Origin: Mycolicibacterium chlorophenolicum
Lineage (GTDB): Bacteria > Actinomycetota > Actinomycetes > Mycobacteriales > Mycobacteriaceae
Reading direction: 5' to 3'
Assembly (NCBI RefSeq): GCF_001044235.1
Contig: NZ_JYNL01000064.1
Location: 331,782-395,781 of the forward strand
DNA length: 64,000 bases
The translations under genes and the position numbers were made by a program. The number at the start of each line of letters is the position of its first letter. Position 1 is the stretch's first letter. Of this stretch, positions 25,094 through 32,426 are shown one piece after another. The notes beneath the pieces were generated by a model. It saw only the letters and a list, made by a program, of their open reading frames with translations, had not been told where the DNA came from and did not search any database.

Positions 25094-26254
25094 GTGAAAG
25101 CGGTCAGTTGTGTGCACGGCTCCCTCGACGTGGTCGACCTGCCCGATCCGGCGCCCGCGGAGGGCCAGCTGGTGCTCGACGTGCTGCGCTGCGGTATCTG
25201 CGGATCGGACCTGCACGCCAGGAATCACGCCGACGAGCTCACCGAGGTGATGGCCGAAGGCGGCTACACCGACTTCATGCGCAGCGACACCCCGGTGGTG
25301 ATGGGCCACGAATTCAGCGGCGTGGTCGCCGAGCGGGGACCCAAGGTGGGCAAGGAGTTCGCGCCGGGCACCACGGTGGTGTCGTTCCCGCTGCTCCGGG
25401 CGCACGGCGGGGTCCACCTGACGGGCCTGTCGCCGCTGGCGCCGGGCGCCTACGCCCAGCGGGTGCTGGCCGAGGCGGCGATGACGTTCGCCGTGCCCAA
25501 CGGCTTGGATCCGGCGACGGCCGCGCTGACCGAACCGATGTCGGTGGCCTACCACGCGGTGCGGCGCAGCGAGATCTCCGGTAGGGACGTCGCGATCGTG
25601 CTGGGCTGCGGGCCCGTCGGCCTCGCCGTGATCTGCCATCTCAAGACCCGGGGCGTGCGCACGATCGTCGCCAGCGACTTCTCCCCCGGCCGGCGCGCGC
25701 TGGCCACCCGCTGCGGCGCCGACATCGTCGTCGACCCCGCGGTCGACTCGCCGTACGAGGCGGTGCCCGCCAAGCAACGCGGGCTGACCGCCCTGCCCGC
25801 GCTGTACGAACTCGGCGTGGGATCCATGGAGAAGTTGCGCAAGGTGCCCGGCTGGTCGCACGTCTACCGGGTGGCCGACCGCCTCGGCGGCACGGCGCCG
25901 AAGCGGCCGGTGATCTTCGAGTGCGTGGGGGTGCCCGGCATGATCGACGGGATCATCAGAGCGGCCCCGCTCGCGTCGCGGATCATCGTCGTCGGCGTCT
26001 GTATGGGCGAGGACCGGATCCAGCCCGCCGTCGCCATCGGCAAGGAGGTCGACATCCGGTTCGCGTTCGGCTACACGCCGCTGGAGTTCCGCGACACCCT
26101 GCACATGCTGGCCGACGGCAAGCTCGACGCCTCGGCACTGGTGACCGGCACGGTCGGACTCGACGGCGTCGCGGCGGCCTTCGACGCCCTCGGCGATCCC
26201 GAGACGCACGCCAAGATCCTCATCGACCCGGCCAGCGCCGCCGTCACCCCCTGA
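25094..26254 (+). CDS. Zinc-dependent alcohol dehydrogenase (MDR family)
   Basis: A 386-residue medium-chain dehydrogenase. Catalytic zinc ligands are visible in CGICGSD (Cys36) and GHEFSG, and the NAD(P) Rossmann motif is LGCGPVGLAV. The four-cysteine structural zinc lobe seen in most MDR alcohol dehydrogenases is absent; that position holds SFPLLRAHGGVHLTGLSPL. About 40 extra residues lie between the cofactor motif and the C-terminal domain. GTG at 25094 starts the protein directly at the first strand. TACCGT at 25074-25079 may be its -10 box. Substrate unknown. Confidence 0.8.
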   Translation: MKAVSCVHGSLDVVDLPDPAPAEGQLVLDVLRCGICGSDLHARNHADELTEVMAEGGYTDFMRSDTPVVMGHEFSGVVAERGPKVGKEFAPGTTVVSFPLLRAHGGVHLTGLSPLAPGAYAQRVLAEAAMTFAVPNGLDPATAALTEPMSVAYHAVRRSEISGRDVAIVLGCGPVGLAVICHLKTRGVRTIVASDFSPGRRALATRCGADIVVDPAVDSPYEAVPAKQRGLTALPALYELGVGSMEKLRKVPGWSHVYRVADRLGGTAPKRPVIFECVGVPGMIDGIIRAAPLASRIIVVGVCMGEDRIQPAVAIGKEVDIRFAFGYTPLEFRDTLHMLADGKLDASALVTGTVGLDGVAAAFDALGDPETHAKILIDPASAAVTP

Positions 26255-26258
26255 CGCG

Positions 26259-26693
26259 TCAGAGCGGGAGCGCCTCGTTGGCCGAGTCCAGGTGTTCCAC
26301 CGTGGTGAACACCAGTTCGGTGTCGCCGACGTTCTCGATGTCGTGGAGCAGGTACTCCCCCGCGGCGAAGTGGAAGTGCCGGGTCTCGCCGGCGCCGTAG
26401 GACACCTCGCGGGTGGTGCCGTCGGAGGTGTGCTGCCTGCTGCGCCCGGCGTTGACCGCCGTCCAGAAGTAGTCCAGCACGTGCCGGTGGGCGTGCCACC
26501 GCTCACCGGGCGCGAGCCGGATCTCCCACACCCGGACCCGGTCGTTCTCGCTGAGCAGCCGTGAGCCGACGTGTCCGTCGTGGGCGTGCGTGGCGAACTC
26601 GGCCCGCAGCTCGTCGCTCCAGCCGTCGAAGTCGGTGCCCACCAGGGTGCCGGCCAGCGGCGCGTCGGTCAGGAAGTCTCGGGTACTGGTCAT
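26259..26693 (-). CDS. Cupin-fold protein of a catabolic operon
   Basis: A 144-residue single-domain cupin. The first metal motif is visible as GERWHAHRHVLDYFW and the second as RHFHFAAGEYLLHDIENVG. A metal-dependent oxygenase, isomerase or sugar-type sensor are all possible. Two ATGs follow GAGGAG; I chose the one at 26693 for its better spacing. It is the last gene of the seven-gene operon and lies 17 bases after the FAD monooxygenase, which suggests a role late in the same degradation pathway. Confidence 0.7.
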   Translation of the reverse strand: MTSTRDFLTDAPLAGTLVGTDFDGWSDELRAEFATHAHDGHVGSRLLSENDRVRVWEIRLAPGERWHAHRHVLDYFWTAVNAGRSRQHTSDGTTREVSYGAGETRHFHFAAGEYLLHDIENVGDTELVFTTVEHLDSANEALPL

Positions 26694-26710
26694 CATCTCT
26701 CCTCGAGGGG

Positions 26711-27928
26711 TTATCGGCCCGGGCCGTACAGGCCGAACCGGTTGTCGGGGTCGCCGGGCACCCAGGTGCAGTCGACCTGCGAACGGGTGCCCATCTCCTT
26801 GACGCGCCGCAGCAGCCGCTGGGCGAGCTCCAGCTGGCCGGGCTCCCATTTGGCCAGCGCTTCGGCGATGTCGGCGCTGTCGGACAGCGCGTCGTACAGC
26901 GCCCACGCGTTCGCCGCGGCCTTGGCCGTGCCGGCCGCCGCGTGCGGGCGCGCCGCGCTGGCGGCGTCGCCGACGAGCGCCACCCGCCCCATCGCCATCT
27001 GGGAGGCGCCCACGTCGTAGACGGCCTGCAGGTACGGCGCCTCGGTGCGCAGCACCACCTCGGCCGCTGCGGGTGCGAGCACTTCTGTTGCTGCCGAGCG
27101 CATCTCGTCGATGAACCGGTCCTGCACCTGCCCGGGATGCAGTGACACCCCGGCGACGAACCCGCGCTTGTCGGTCATCAGCTCGTCGAGCTGGTGACCT
27201 TCGGGCACATTGCGGTACCAGACGTAGTTGAGCAGCCGTTCCCCGACGCGCAGGCCGCCACCGGGAGCCGGGATCGGGTAGACATTGATGTGCGTGTGCG
27301 GCCCGACGCTGTAGGTGATCGAGTCGTGCAGCAACTCGAACGTCTCCGGGGACACCTCACGCTCGGGCACGGTGCCGCGCCAGCCGACGTAGCCCGAGTA
27401 CTCCAACGTCGATCCCGGCGCGATGCGCCGCCGACTCGGCGAGCCGATGCCGTCGGCGAACACCACCAGGTCGGCGGTCTCCCGCCGGCCGGAGGCGAAC
27501 CGGACCTGCACGGAGTCGGCGTCCTGGTCGAACCCGGCGGCGTACTCGCCCAGGTGGTAGTGCCCGGTGCCTGCCCAACGATCGAAGTCGGCGAGCAGCG
27601 CGCGATAGAACGTGCCCCACGACGTGTAGCTCCACGGCGCGTTCTCGCGGTGCAGCAGCGCGTTGTCCTGGCCCAGGTACTGGACGTAATGCGTTGACGT
27701 ACTGACCGTTTCGGGGTGCTGGTCACTGCACTCGGTGAACCACCGCAGGGTGTCGGGCTGCAGCACGATGCCGCCGCCGCGCCCGTCGAGGTCGGTCGGG
27801 GTGCGTTCGTAGACGTCGACGTCGAAGCCGAGGCGCCGCAGCAGCAGCGCGGCGGTCAGCCCGCCGATCGATCCGCCGATCACGAGCGCCCGGTGACCGC
27901 TCCACGTGTGCTTGTCGGTCTCACTCAT
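26711..27928 (-). CDS. FAD-dependent aromatic-ring monooxygenase (2,6-dihydroxypyridine hydroxylase-like)
   Basis: A 405-residue group A flavin monooxygenase. The FAD-binding motif is LVIGGSIGGLTAALLLRRLG (about residues 16-35). GRGGGIVLQPDTLRW and YVGWRGTVPE are typical of the 2,6-dihydroxypyridine-3-hydroxylase subfamily, and the FAD-ribityl motif is VALVGDAASAARP. Such enzymes use NAD(P)H and O2 to hydroxylate phenolic or hydroxypyridine rings. The amidohydrolase stop overlaps its start by 8 nt. With the importer and PucR regulator around it, an N-heteroaromatic or aromatic acid substrate is likely, but this is inference. Confidence 0.8.
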   Translation of the reverse strand: MSETDKHTWSGHRALVIGGSIGGLTAALLLRRLGFDVDVYERTPTDLDGRGGGIVLQPDTLRWFTECSDQHPETVSTSTHYVQYLGQDNALLHRENAPWSYTSWGTFYRALLADFDRWAGTGHYHLGEYAAGFDQDADSVQVRFASGRRETADLVVFADGIGSPSRRRIAPGSTLEYSGYVGWRGTVPEREVSPETFELLHDSITYSVGPHTHINVYPIPAPGGGLRVGERLLNYVWYRNVPEGHQLDELMTDKRGFVAGVSLHPGQVQDRFIDEMRSAATEVLAPAAAEVVLRTEAPYLQAVYDVGASQMAMGRVALVGDAASAARPHAAAGTAKAAANAWALYDALSDSADIAEALAKWEPGQLELAQRLLRRVKEMGTRSQVDCTWVPGDPDNRFGLYGPGR

Positions 27929-28907
27929 CGTTCTCTCCTGTGTCGAGCCCGAGGAACGCCCGGGCGTTGGCCTCCAGTGCGGCGTCGTCGATGCCCGCCG
28001 CGTGCGGGAGCTGCAGAGGGTCGGGGGTGCCCATGTCGAACGGGTAGTCGCTGCCGCACATCAGCCGACCCGGATCCGCCTGCGCGCGCAGCAGATTCAG
28101 CGTGGGCACGTCGTGCGTGAGCGTGTCGAACCACAACTCGCCGAACATCTGTCGCGGCGGGCGGGTCCCGGTGCCACGCACGTCGGCCCGCTGCTGCCAG
28201 CCGTGCTCCCAGCGCCCGACCAACGCGGGCGCGCAGCCACCGCCGTGCACCAGGCAGATCCGCAGCGACGGGTAGTCGTCGAGGACGCCACCGAGGGTCA
28301 GAGCGGCTGCCGCGGTGGCGGATTCGACGGGGTTGCCGATCAGGTTGGCCAGGTAGTGCGACGACCATTCGGGCCGCGGCAGCTGCATCGGGTGCACCAG
28401 CACCGCGAGGCCGAGTTCTGCGGCAGAACCGAGGATCTCGCGCATCGGTGCGACGTCGAACGACGTGGTGCCCAGCAGTGGCGGTACCGCGATGCCGCGG
28501 ATCGTCTCGGTGCCGGCGAGTGCCTCCATCTGCTTGCGGGCGGCCGCCGGGTCATGCAGGGACACCAGGCCGAGACCGATCAGCCGGCCGCCGCTGTCGC
28601 GGCCGATTTTGTCCAGGTCGTCGTTGAACGTTCCGACGAACTCGTCGATCCCGTCGGCCTCGGCGACCGGGAACGCGAACGGCGGCGCGGACAGCACGCG
28701 GGCGCCCAGGCCGGCGGCGTCGGTGTCGGCGAGCACCCGGGTCACGTCGCTCATCGCCTCGGTCCGGATGGACAGCGGGAGGTCGCCGAGGTGCAGTTCC
28801 CCGTGGTGGTCGCGCAGCGGCGGCAGCGGGGAGCCGGGCGCGAGCCCGAACAGGTGCTGCGGCAACCAGTGTGCGTGGACGTCGATCGGTCCGGGGCGCA
28901 GGCTCAT
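27921..28907 (-). CDS. Amidohydrolase-fold decarboxylase/hydrolase (ACMSD-like)
   Basis: A 328-residue metal-dependent TIM-barrel protein. The HxH motif is DVHAHW (His11, His13). Further ligands are seen in VHPMQ and CLVHGGG, and the metal Asp in GSDYPFDMG near the C-terminus. This pattern is that of aminocarboxymuconate-semialdehyde decarboxylase relatives, which remove CO2 from or hydrolyse ring-cleavage products. It overlaps the ATPase gene by 4 nt and the monooxygenase gene by 8 nt, so it acts in the same pathway. A shorter frame-compatible start is not needed: ATG 28907 places HxH at the usual position. Confidence 0.82.
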   Translation of the reverse strand: MSLRPGPIDVHAHWLPQHLFGLAPGSPLPPLRDHHGELHLGDLPLSIRTEAMSDVTRVLADTDAAGLGARVLSAPPFAFPVAEADGIDEFVGTFNDDLDKIGRDSGGRLIGLGLVSLHDPAAARKQMEALAGTETIRGIAVPPLLGTTSFDVAPMREILGSAAELGLAVLVHPMQLPRPEWSSHYLANLIGNPVESATAAAALTLGGVLDDYPSLRICLVHGGGCAPALVGRWEHGWQQRADVRGTGTRPPRQMFGELWFDTLTHDVPTLNLLRAQADPGRLMCGSDYPFDMGTPDPLQLPHAAGIDDAALEANARAFLGLDTGENDE

Positions 28908-29650
28908 GCCGCGGATCCCATCGCCTCGAGCGCCTCGAACCGCGCCAGCACCTCGGCCTGCAGGATCGCCACCGCCGGATCGGAGGCGCGGCGCGGGCGG
29001 GGCAGGTCGACGTCGATGATCTCGTGCACCCGGCCGCCGGGGGCGAGCACCACGATGCGGTCGGACAGCTGCACCGCCTCGGTGACGTCGTGCGTGACGA
29101 ACATGACCGTGCGGCGCGACTCGAGCCAGATCCGCTCGAGATGCTCGCGCAGCGTGCGGGACGTCATCGCGTCGAGGTGGCTGAAGGGTTCGTCCATCAG
29201 CAGCACGTCGGGTTCGACGGCGAACGCGCGGGCGATGCCGATGCGCTGCTGCTGTCCGCCGGAGAGCTGCGCCGGGAACCGGTCGGCGCAGTGGCTGAGC
29301 CCGACCAGGTCGAGGTAGTGCCGGGCCCGGTCCTGCCAGCCGTCGCGCTCGTGTTGGACGAAACCGAGGTTGGCCATCACGGTGCGCCAGGGCAGCAGCC
29401 GCGGGTCCTGGAACACGTAGCCGACGCGAGCGTCGCGCGCTCCGGCGCGCAGCGCCACCGTGCCGGAGGTGTGCGTCTCGATGCCGGACACGATGTTGAG
29501 CAGCGTGGTCTTGCCGCTGCCCGACGGGCCGACCACGGAGACGAACGTCTCCCCGGATATGGTCAGGTCGACCTCGTCGATCACCCGGGTGACGGCGCCG
29601 CGGCGGTCGGTGAATTCCTTGACCAGACTCTGGATTTCGATGGAAGCCAT
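28904..29650 (-). CDS. ABC importer ATP-binding subunit (nitrate/sulfonate/taurine type)
   Basis: A 248-residue ATPase of the SsuB/TauB family. Walker A GPSGSGKT is at 41-48, the Q-loop is VFQDPRLLPW, the signature LSGGQ at 129-133, Walker B LLMDEP ends at 155 and the switch His in FVTHD. There is no regulatory extension. It lies 15 bases after the second permease gene and overlaps the amidohydrolase gene by 4 nt. This ties import to the catabolic genes. Confidence 0.87.
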   Translation of the reverse strand: MASIEIQSLVKEFTDRRGAVTRVIDEVDLTISGETFVSVVGPSGSGKTTLLNIVSGIETHTSGTVALRAGARDARVGYVFQDPRLLPWRTVMANLGFVQHERDGWQDRARHYLDLVGLSHCADRFPAQLSGGQQQRIGIARAFAVEPDVLLMDEPFSHLDAMTSRTLREHLERIWLESRRTVMFVTHDVTEAVQLSDRIVVLAPGGRVHEIIDVDLPRPRRASDPAVAILQAEVLARFEALEAMGSAA

Positions 29651-29665
29651 GGGTTGTCTCGCTTT

Positions 29666-30454
29666 CTAGACGGTGCGCCAGCGGGTGGCGTAGCGCTCGA
29701 TGGGGCCGAGGATCAGCAGGTCGGCGACGACCAGCAGCAGGATGAACACCAGCACCCAGGCCAGGAAGCCGTCGAGCTGGTTGGCGTCGTACCAGTAGCG
29801 GGCCCGCCAGCCCACCCCCGAGGTGGAGCCGAACCACTCCGCGAGCAGCAGCCCGTTCCAGGCGCTCATGATCGCGAAGCGCACCGCGGCCACCGTGGAG
29901 CCGGCGACGGCCGGGGCGACGATCTCGCGCAGCACCCGTTGCCGCGACACCCCGAACGACCGCGCCATCAGCACCAGGTCGGCGGGCACCGCGCGGGTGG
30001 CCTTGGCGATGTTGACCACCACGAACGGCAGGCCCGACAGGAACACGGTGACCACCGGGGTGAGCCAGCCGAAGCCGAACCACATCGTGGTCAGCAGCGC
30101 CCAGATGACCGCGGGGATCGCCAGGCCGGCGGCGGTCAGGTCGGAGAACGCCAGATCGGCCAGCCGGGACAGGCCCATCAGCACACCGATTGCCGCGCCC
30201 ACCACCAGCGCGGCGGCCAGGCCGAGCACGAACCGGTTCATGCTGATCGCCAGGTTGCCCCACAGTTCCCCGAGGGCGGCCTCGGAGCCCAGCCGGGCCA
30301 CCGACTCCGTCAGCGAGGGCACCCGGTTGCCGAAGACCACCGCCAGCTGCCAGGCGGCCAGGATGGTGGCGACGGCGGCCAGAACAGCGGTGGCCGAACG
30401 GGTCTGGCCCTTCAGCTGGTGTCGCCACGCCTGCGCAGCGGTCACGGTGGTCAT
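29666..30454 (-). CDS. ABC importer permease (second, SsuC/TauC type)
   Basis: A 262-residue membrane protein with about six helices. The EAA-type loop is visible as MARSFGVSRQRVLREIVAPA. It is homologous in layout to, but clearly different in sequence from, the permease encoded just upstream, so the pore is a heterodimer. Most nitrate/sulfonate-type importers have a single permease gene. ATG at 30454 overlaps the previous stop by 4 nt. Substrate probably the aromatic or heteroaromatic compound processed by the downstream enzymes. Confidence 0.83.
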   Translation of the reverse strand: MTTVTAAQAWRHQLKGQTRSATAVLAAVATILAAWQLAVVFGNRVPSLTESVARLGSEAALGELWGNLAISMNRFVLGLAAALVVGAAIGVLMGLSRLADLAFSDLTAAGLAIPAVIWALLTTMWFGFGWLTPVVTVFLSGLPFVVVNIAKATRAVPADLVLMARSFGVSRQRVLREIVAPAVAGSTVAAVRFAIMSAWNGLLLAEWFGSTSGVGWRARYWYDANQLDGFLAWVLVFILLLVVADLLILGPIERYATRWRTV

Positions 30455-31278
30455 ACGAGTTCCTTCCGCCAGGCGAAGAAGCGGTTCTCCAACGCGGCCA
30501 GGCCGCGTTCGATCAGCACCATCGCGATGATGAAGAGCGCGGTCCACGCGAGCATGTCGTCGACGCGGAATTCCTGGTAGGCCTTGCGGATCATGAAGCC
30601 GACGCCGCTGCTGGCGCCGAACACCTCCGTCAGCGCCTCCACCTTCCACGCCATCGCGAAGCCGTACCGGACGCCGGCGAAGACGAACGTCGTCACGGCC
30701 GGCAGGTACAGGTGCCGCAGCACGTCGGTGCGACTGCGCCCGAAGGCGTGGCACATCGACAGCAGCTTGCCGTCCACCGACCGCACACCCTCGGCGACGT
30801 TGATCGCGATGAACGGTAGCGCCACCAGCGCTGAGACCACGATGGGTCCGCCGGCGCCGACGCCGAAGATCAGCAGCCCGAACACCGCGTAGGTCAGCCC
30901 CGGCATGTTGCCGAGCACGAACAGCGGCAGCGAGAAGTAGGACGTCATGAATGTCGAACGCCCCATGGCGAATCCGATCACCAGACCGCCCGCCATCGCG
31001 ATCGCGAAGCCGGCGGCGATCTTGGCGATGCTGGCCGTGAAGTTGGTCAGCGCCTCACCGGAGGCGACGATCGCGACCACCTGCTCGGCCACGCCGGCCG
31101 GCCGGGGGACGATCGGATCGTCGATCCAGGCGGCGACGGCCGCCCAGCCCGCGAGGGCCAGCAGCAGCGCGGCGCCCGACGCCAGCCACCGCACCGTGGC
31201 GACGGAGCCTCGGCGGGCACGGCGTCCGGCGGGTGCCGGCGCGGTCCGCGTATCCGGCAGGGCGACGGTCTGGGTCAC
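30451..31278 (-). CDS. ABC importer permease (first, SsuC/TauC type)
   Basis: A 275-residue permease. A ~35-residue basic cytoplasmic N-terminus precedes the first helix (WLASGAALLLALAGWAAVAAW is the helix region, about residues 33-53). The EAA loop is CHAFGRSRTDVLRHLYLPA. GTG at 31278 overlaps the binding-protein stop as GTGA. It pairs with the following permease gene to form the pore of the importer. Confidence 0.83.
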   Translation of the reverse strand: MTQTVALPDTRTAPAPAGRRARRGSVATVRWLASGAALLLALAGWAAVAAWIDDPIVPRPAGVAEQVVAIVASGEALTNFTASIAKIAAGFAIAMAGGLVIGFAMGRSTFMTSYFSLPLFVLGNMPGLTYAVFGLLIFGVGAGGPIVVSALVALPFIAINVAEGVRSVDGKLLSMCHAFGRSRTDVLRHLYLPAVTTFVFAGVRYGFAMAWKVEALTEVFGASSGVGFMIRKAYQEFRVDDMLAWTALFIIAMVLIERGLAALENRFFAWRKELV

Positions 31279-32324
31279 GGCTGGACTCCTTGGGTCGGCA
31301 GGAACTTCGGATCGGTGATGTCGTCGCCGATGACGCCGGTTTCCCGCATCAGGTCGAAGATCGAGCTCTCGTCCTCGGCCCACTGCGGGTCGAAGCGGAC
31401 CTCGTCGACCACCCAGTCATGTTCGGCGACATAAGCTTTCATGAACGCGATGTCCTCGGGCGTGGCGACCGCGAAGTGCTGGGGATAGCGTTCGATCATC
31501 TCGTCGCGGTGCGCCTGCCATTCGGCCAGGCCGCGGTCCCACAGGTCGAGGAAGGCCGACACCTCGGCCGGGTGTGCGTCCACCCAGTCCTTGCGGGCGA
31601 CGAACACGTTGCCCATCGGGCCGTCGTGGCCGGGCGCCTCGAGCTCGGCGAACAGGTCGGCCGAGGACTTCCCGTCGTAGAGCGGGCGCACCGAGCCGTC
31701 CCGCAGTTCGCGGGCGGACAGGTCGGGGTAGCAGATGCAGGCGTCGATCTCGCCGCGCGCCAACAGGTTCGACAGGTTCTGGATGTCGGCGACGATCACG
31801 TCGAAGTCGCCGTCGACGAGGTTCATGTCGTGCATCCGTTTGACCAGCGCGCTCCACACGAGCGTGCCCGACACCGTGGTGAACACCCCGAGGCGTTTGC
31901 CCCGCAGATCCGCCAGGGACTGGGCGGGATCGTCGGCGCGGACCAGGATGCGGCTGCGTTCGGCGTTGTACCGGCCGATGATCACCGTTTCGCGCCGCGT
32001 CTGCTTTTCCAGGCCGGGCACCTCGAACGAGGCGGTGGAGATGATGTCGGCGTGGCCGCCGGCGAACAGCCCGAACTCGTCCCACGTGGCGCTGGTCTCG
32101 ATGCGGTAGCCGGTCTCTCGCTGCCAGGCCTCGACGACGCCGGTCTCGTTCATGTAGTCCCAGATCGGGTCGGGCGCGAACGTGAAGCGGATGACGCCGT
32201 CTTGCGCCGTGCGCGACGACGCCGGGCCGCCCAACCCGGCTGAGCACCCGGTGCTCAGGACGAGCGTCGCGATGGCGAGGACGGCGAGCGTCACCCGCCG
32301 CCAGGGTCGATTCGTGGGCCTCAC
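31275..32324 (-). CDS. ABC importer substrate-binding lipoprotein (NMT1/TauA-like)
   Basis: A 349-residue binding protein. The lipobox LSTGC ends a typical lipoprotein signal (Cys27). The mature fold starts VIRFTFAPDPIWDYMNETG and includes LRGKRLGVFTTVSGTLVW, the strand and helix that line the ligand cleft in nitrate/taurine/thiamine-precursor binders. GTG at 32324 is preceded by AAGGAGG. It is the first gene of the catabolic operon and lies 100 bp from the divergent PucR-type regulator, across a palindromic operator candidate. The ligand is not identifiable from the sequence. Confidence 0.82.
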   Translation of the reverse strand: MRPTNRPWRRVTLAVLAIATLVLSTGCSAGLGGPASSRTAQDGVIRFTFAPDPIWDYMNETGVVEAWQRETGYRIETSATWDEFGLFAGGHADIISTASFEVPGLEKQTRRETVIIGRYNAERSRILVRADDPAQSLADLRGKRLGVFTTVSGTLVWSALVKRMHDMNLVDGDFDVIVADIQNLSNLLARGEIDACICYPDLSARELRDGSVRPLYDGKSSADLFAELEAPGHDGPMGNVFVARKDWVDAHPAEVSAFLDLWDRGLAEWQAHRDEMIERYPQHFAVATPEDIAFMKAYVAEHDWVVDEVRFDPQWAEDESSIFDLMRETGVIGDDITDPKFLPTQGVQP

Positions 32325-32342
32325 CGGCTACCTCCTTGGTCT

Positions 32343-32356
32343 GTGACCGCGGTCAC
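32343..32356. promoter_or_regulatory. Perfect 14-bp palindrome, candidate operator
   Basis: GTGACCGCGGTCAC is its own reverse complement. It lies 18 bases upstream of the binding-protein start and 68 bases upstream of the regulator start. It directly neighbours the operon's Shine-Dalgarno (about 32331-32337), so a bound protein would block the operon transcript or its initiation. The PucR-type regulator is the obvious candidate ligand-responsive protein. Confidence 0.5.
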
Positions 32357-32397
32357 GACACTCACTGTGCGGGTGGGAGCCGATGCGATGCAATGTC

Positions 32398-32426
32398 TTG
32401 ACAGACACACTTACTCTGATTCCTAT
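32398..32426 (+). promoter_or_regulatory. Sigma-A-like promoter elements upstream of the PucR gene
   Basis: TTGACA at 32398-32403 is a perfect -35 box, and TCCTAT at 32421-32426 lies exactly 17 bases later. If this pair is used, transcription starts near 32433, after the annotated ATG (32425). TACTCT at 32412-32417 is another possible -10 with poor spacing. The element is worth noting because the start codon overlaps the -10 box. Confidence 0.3.
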
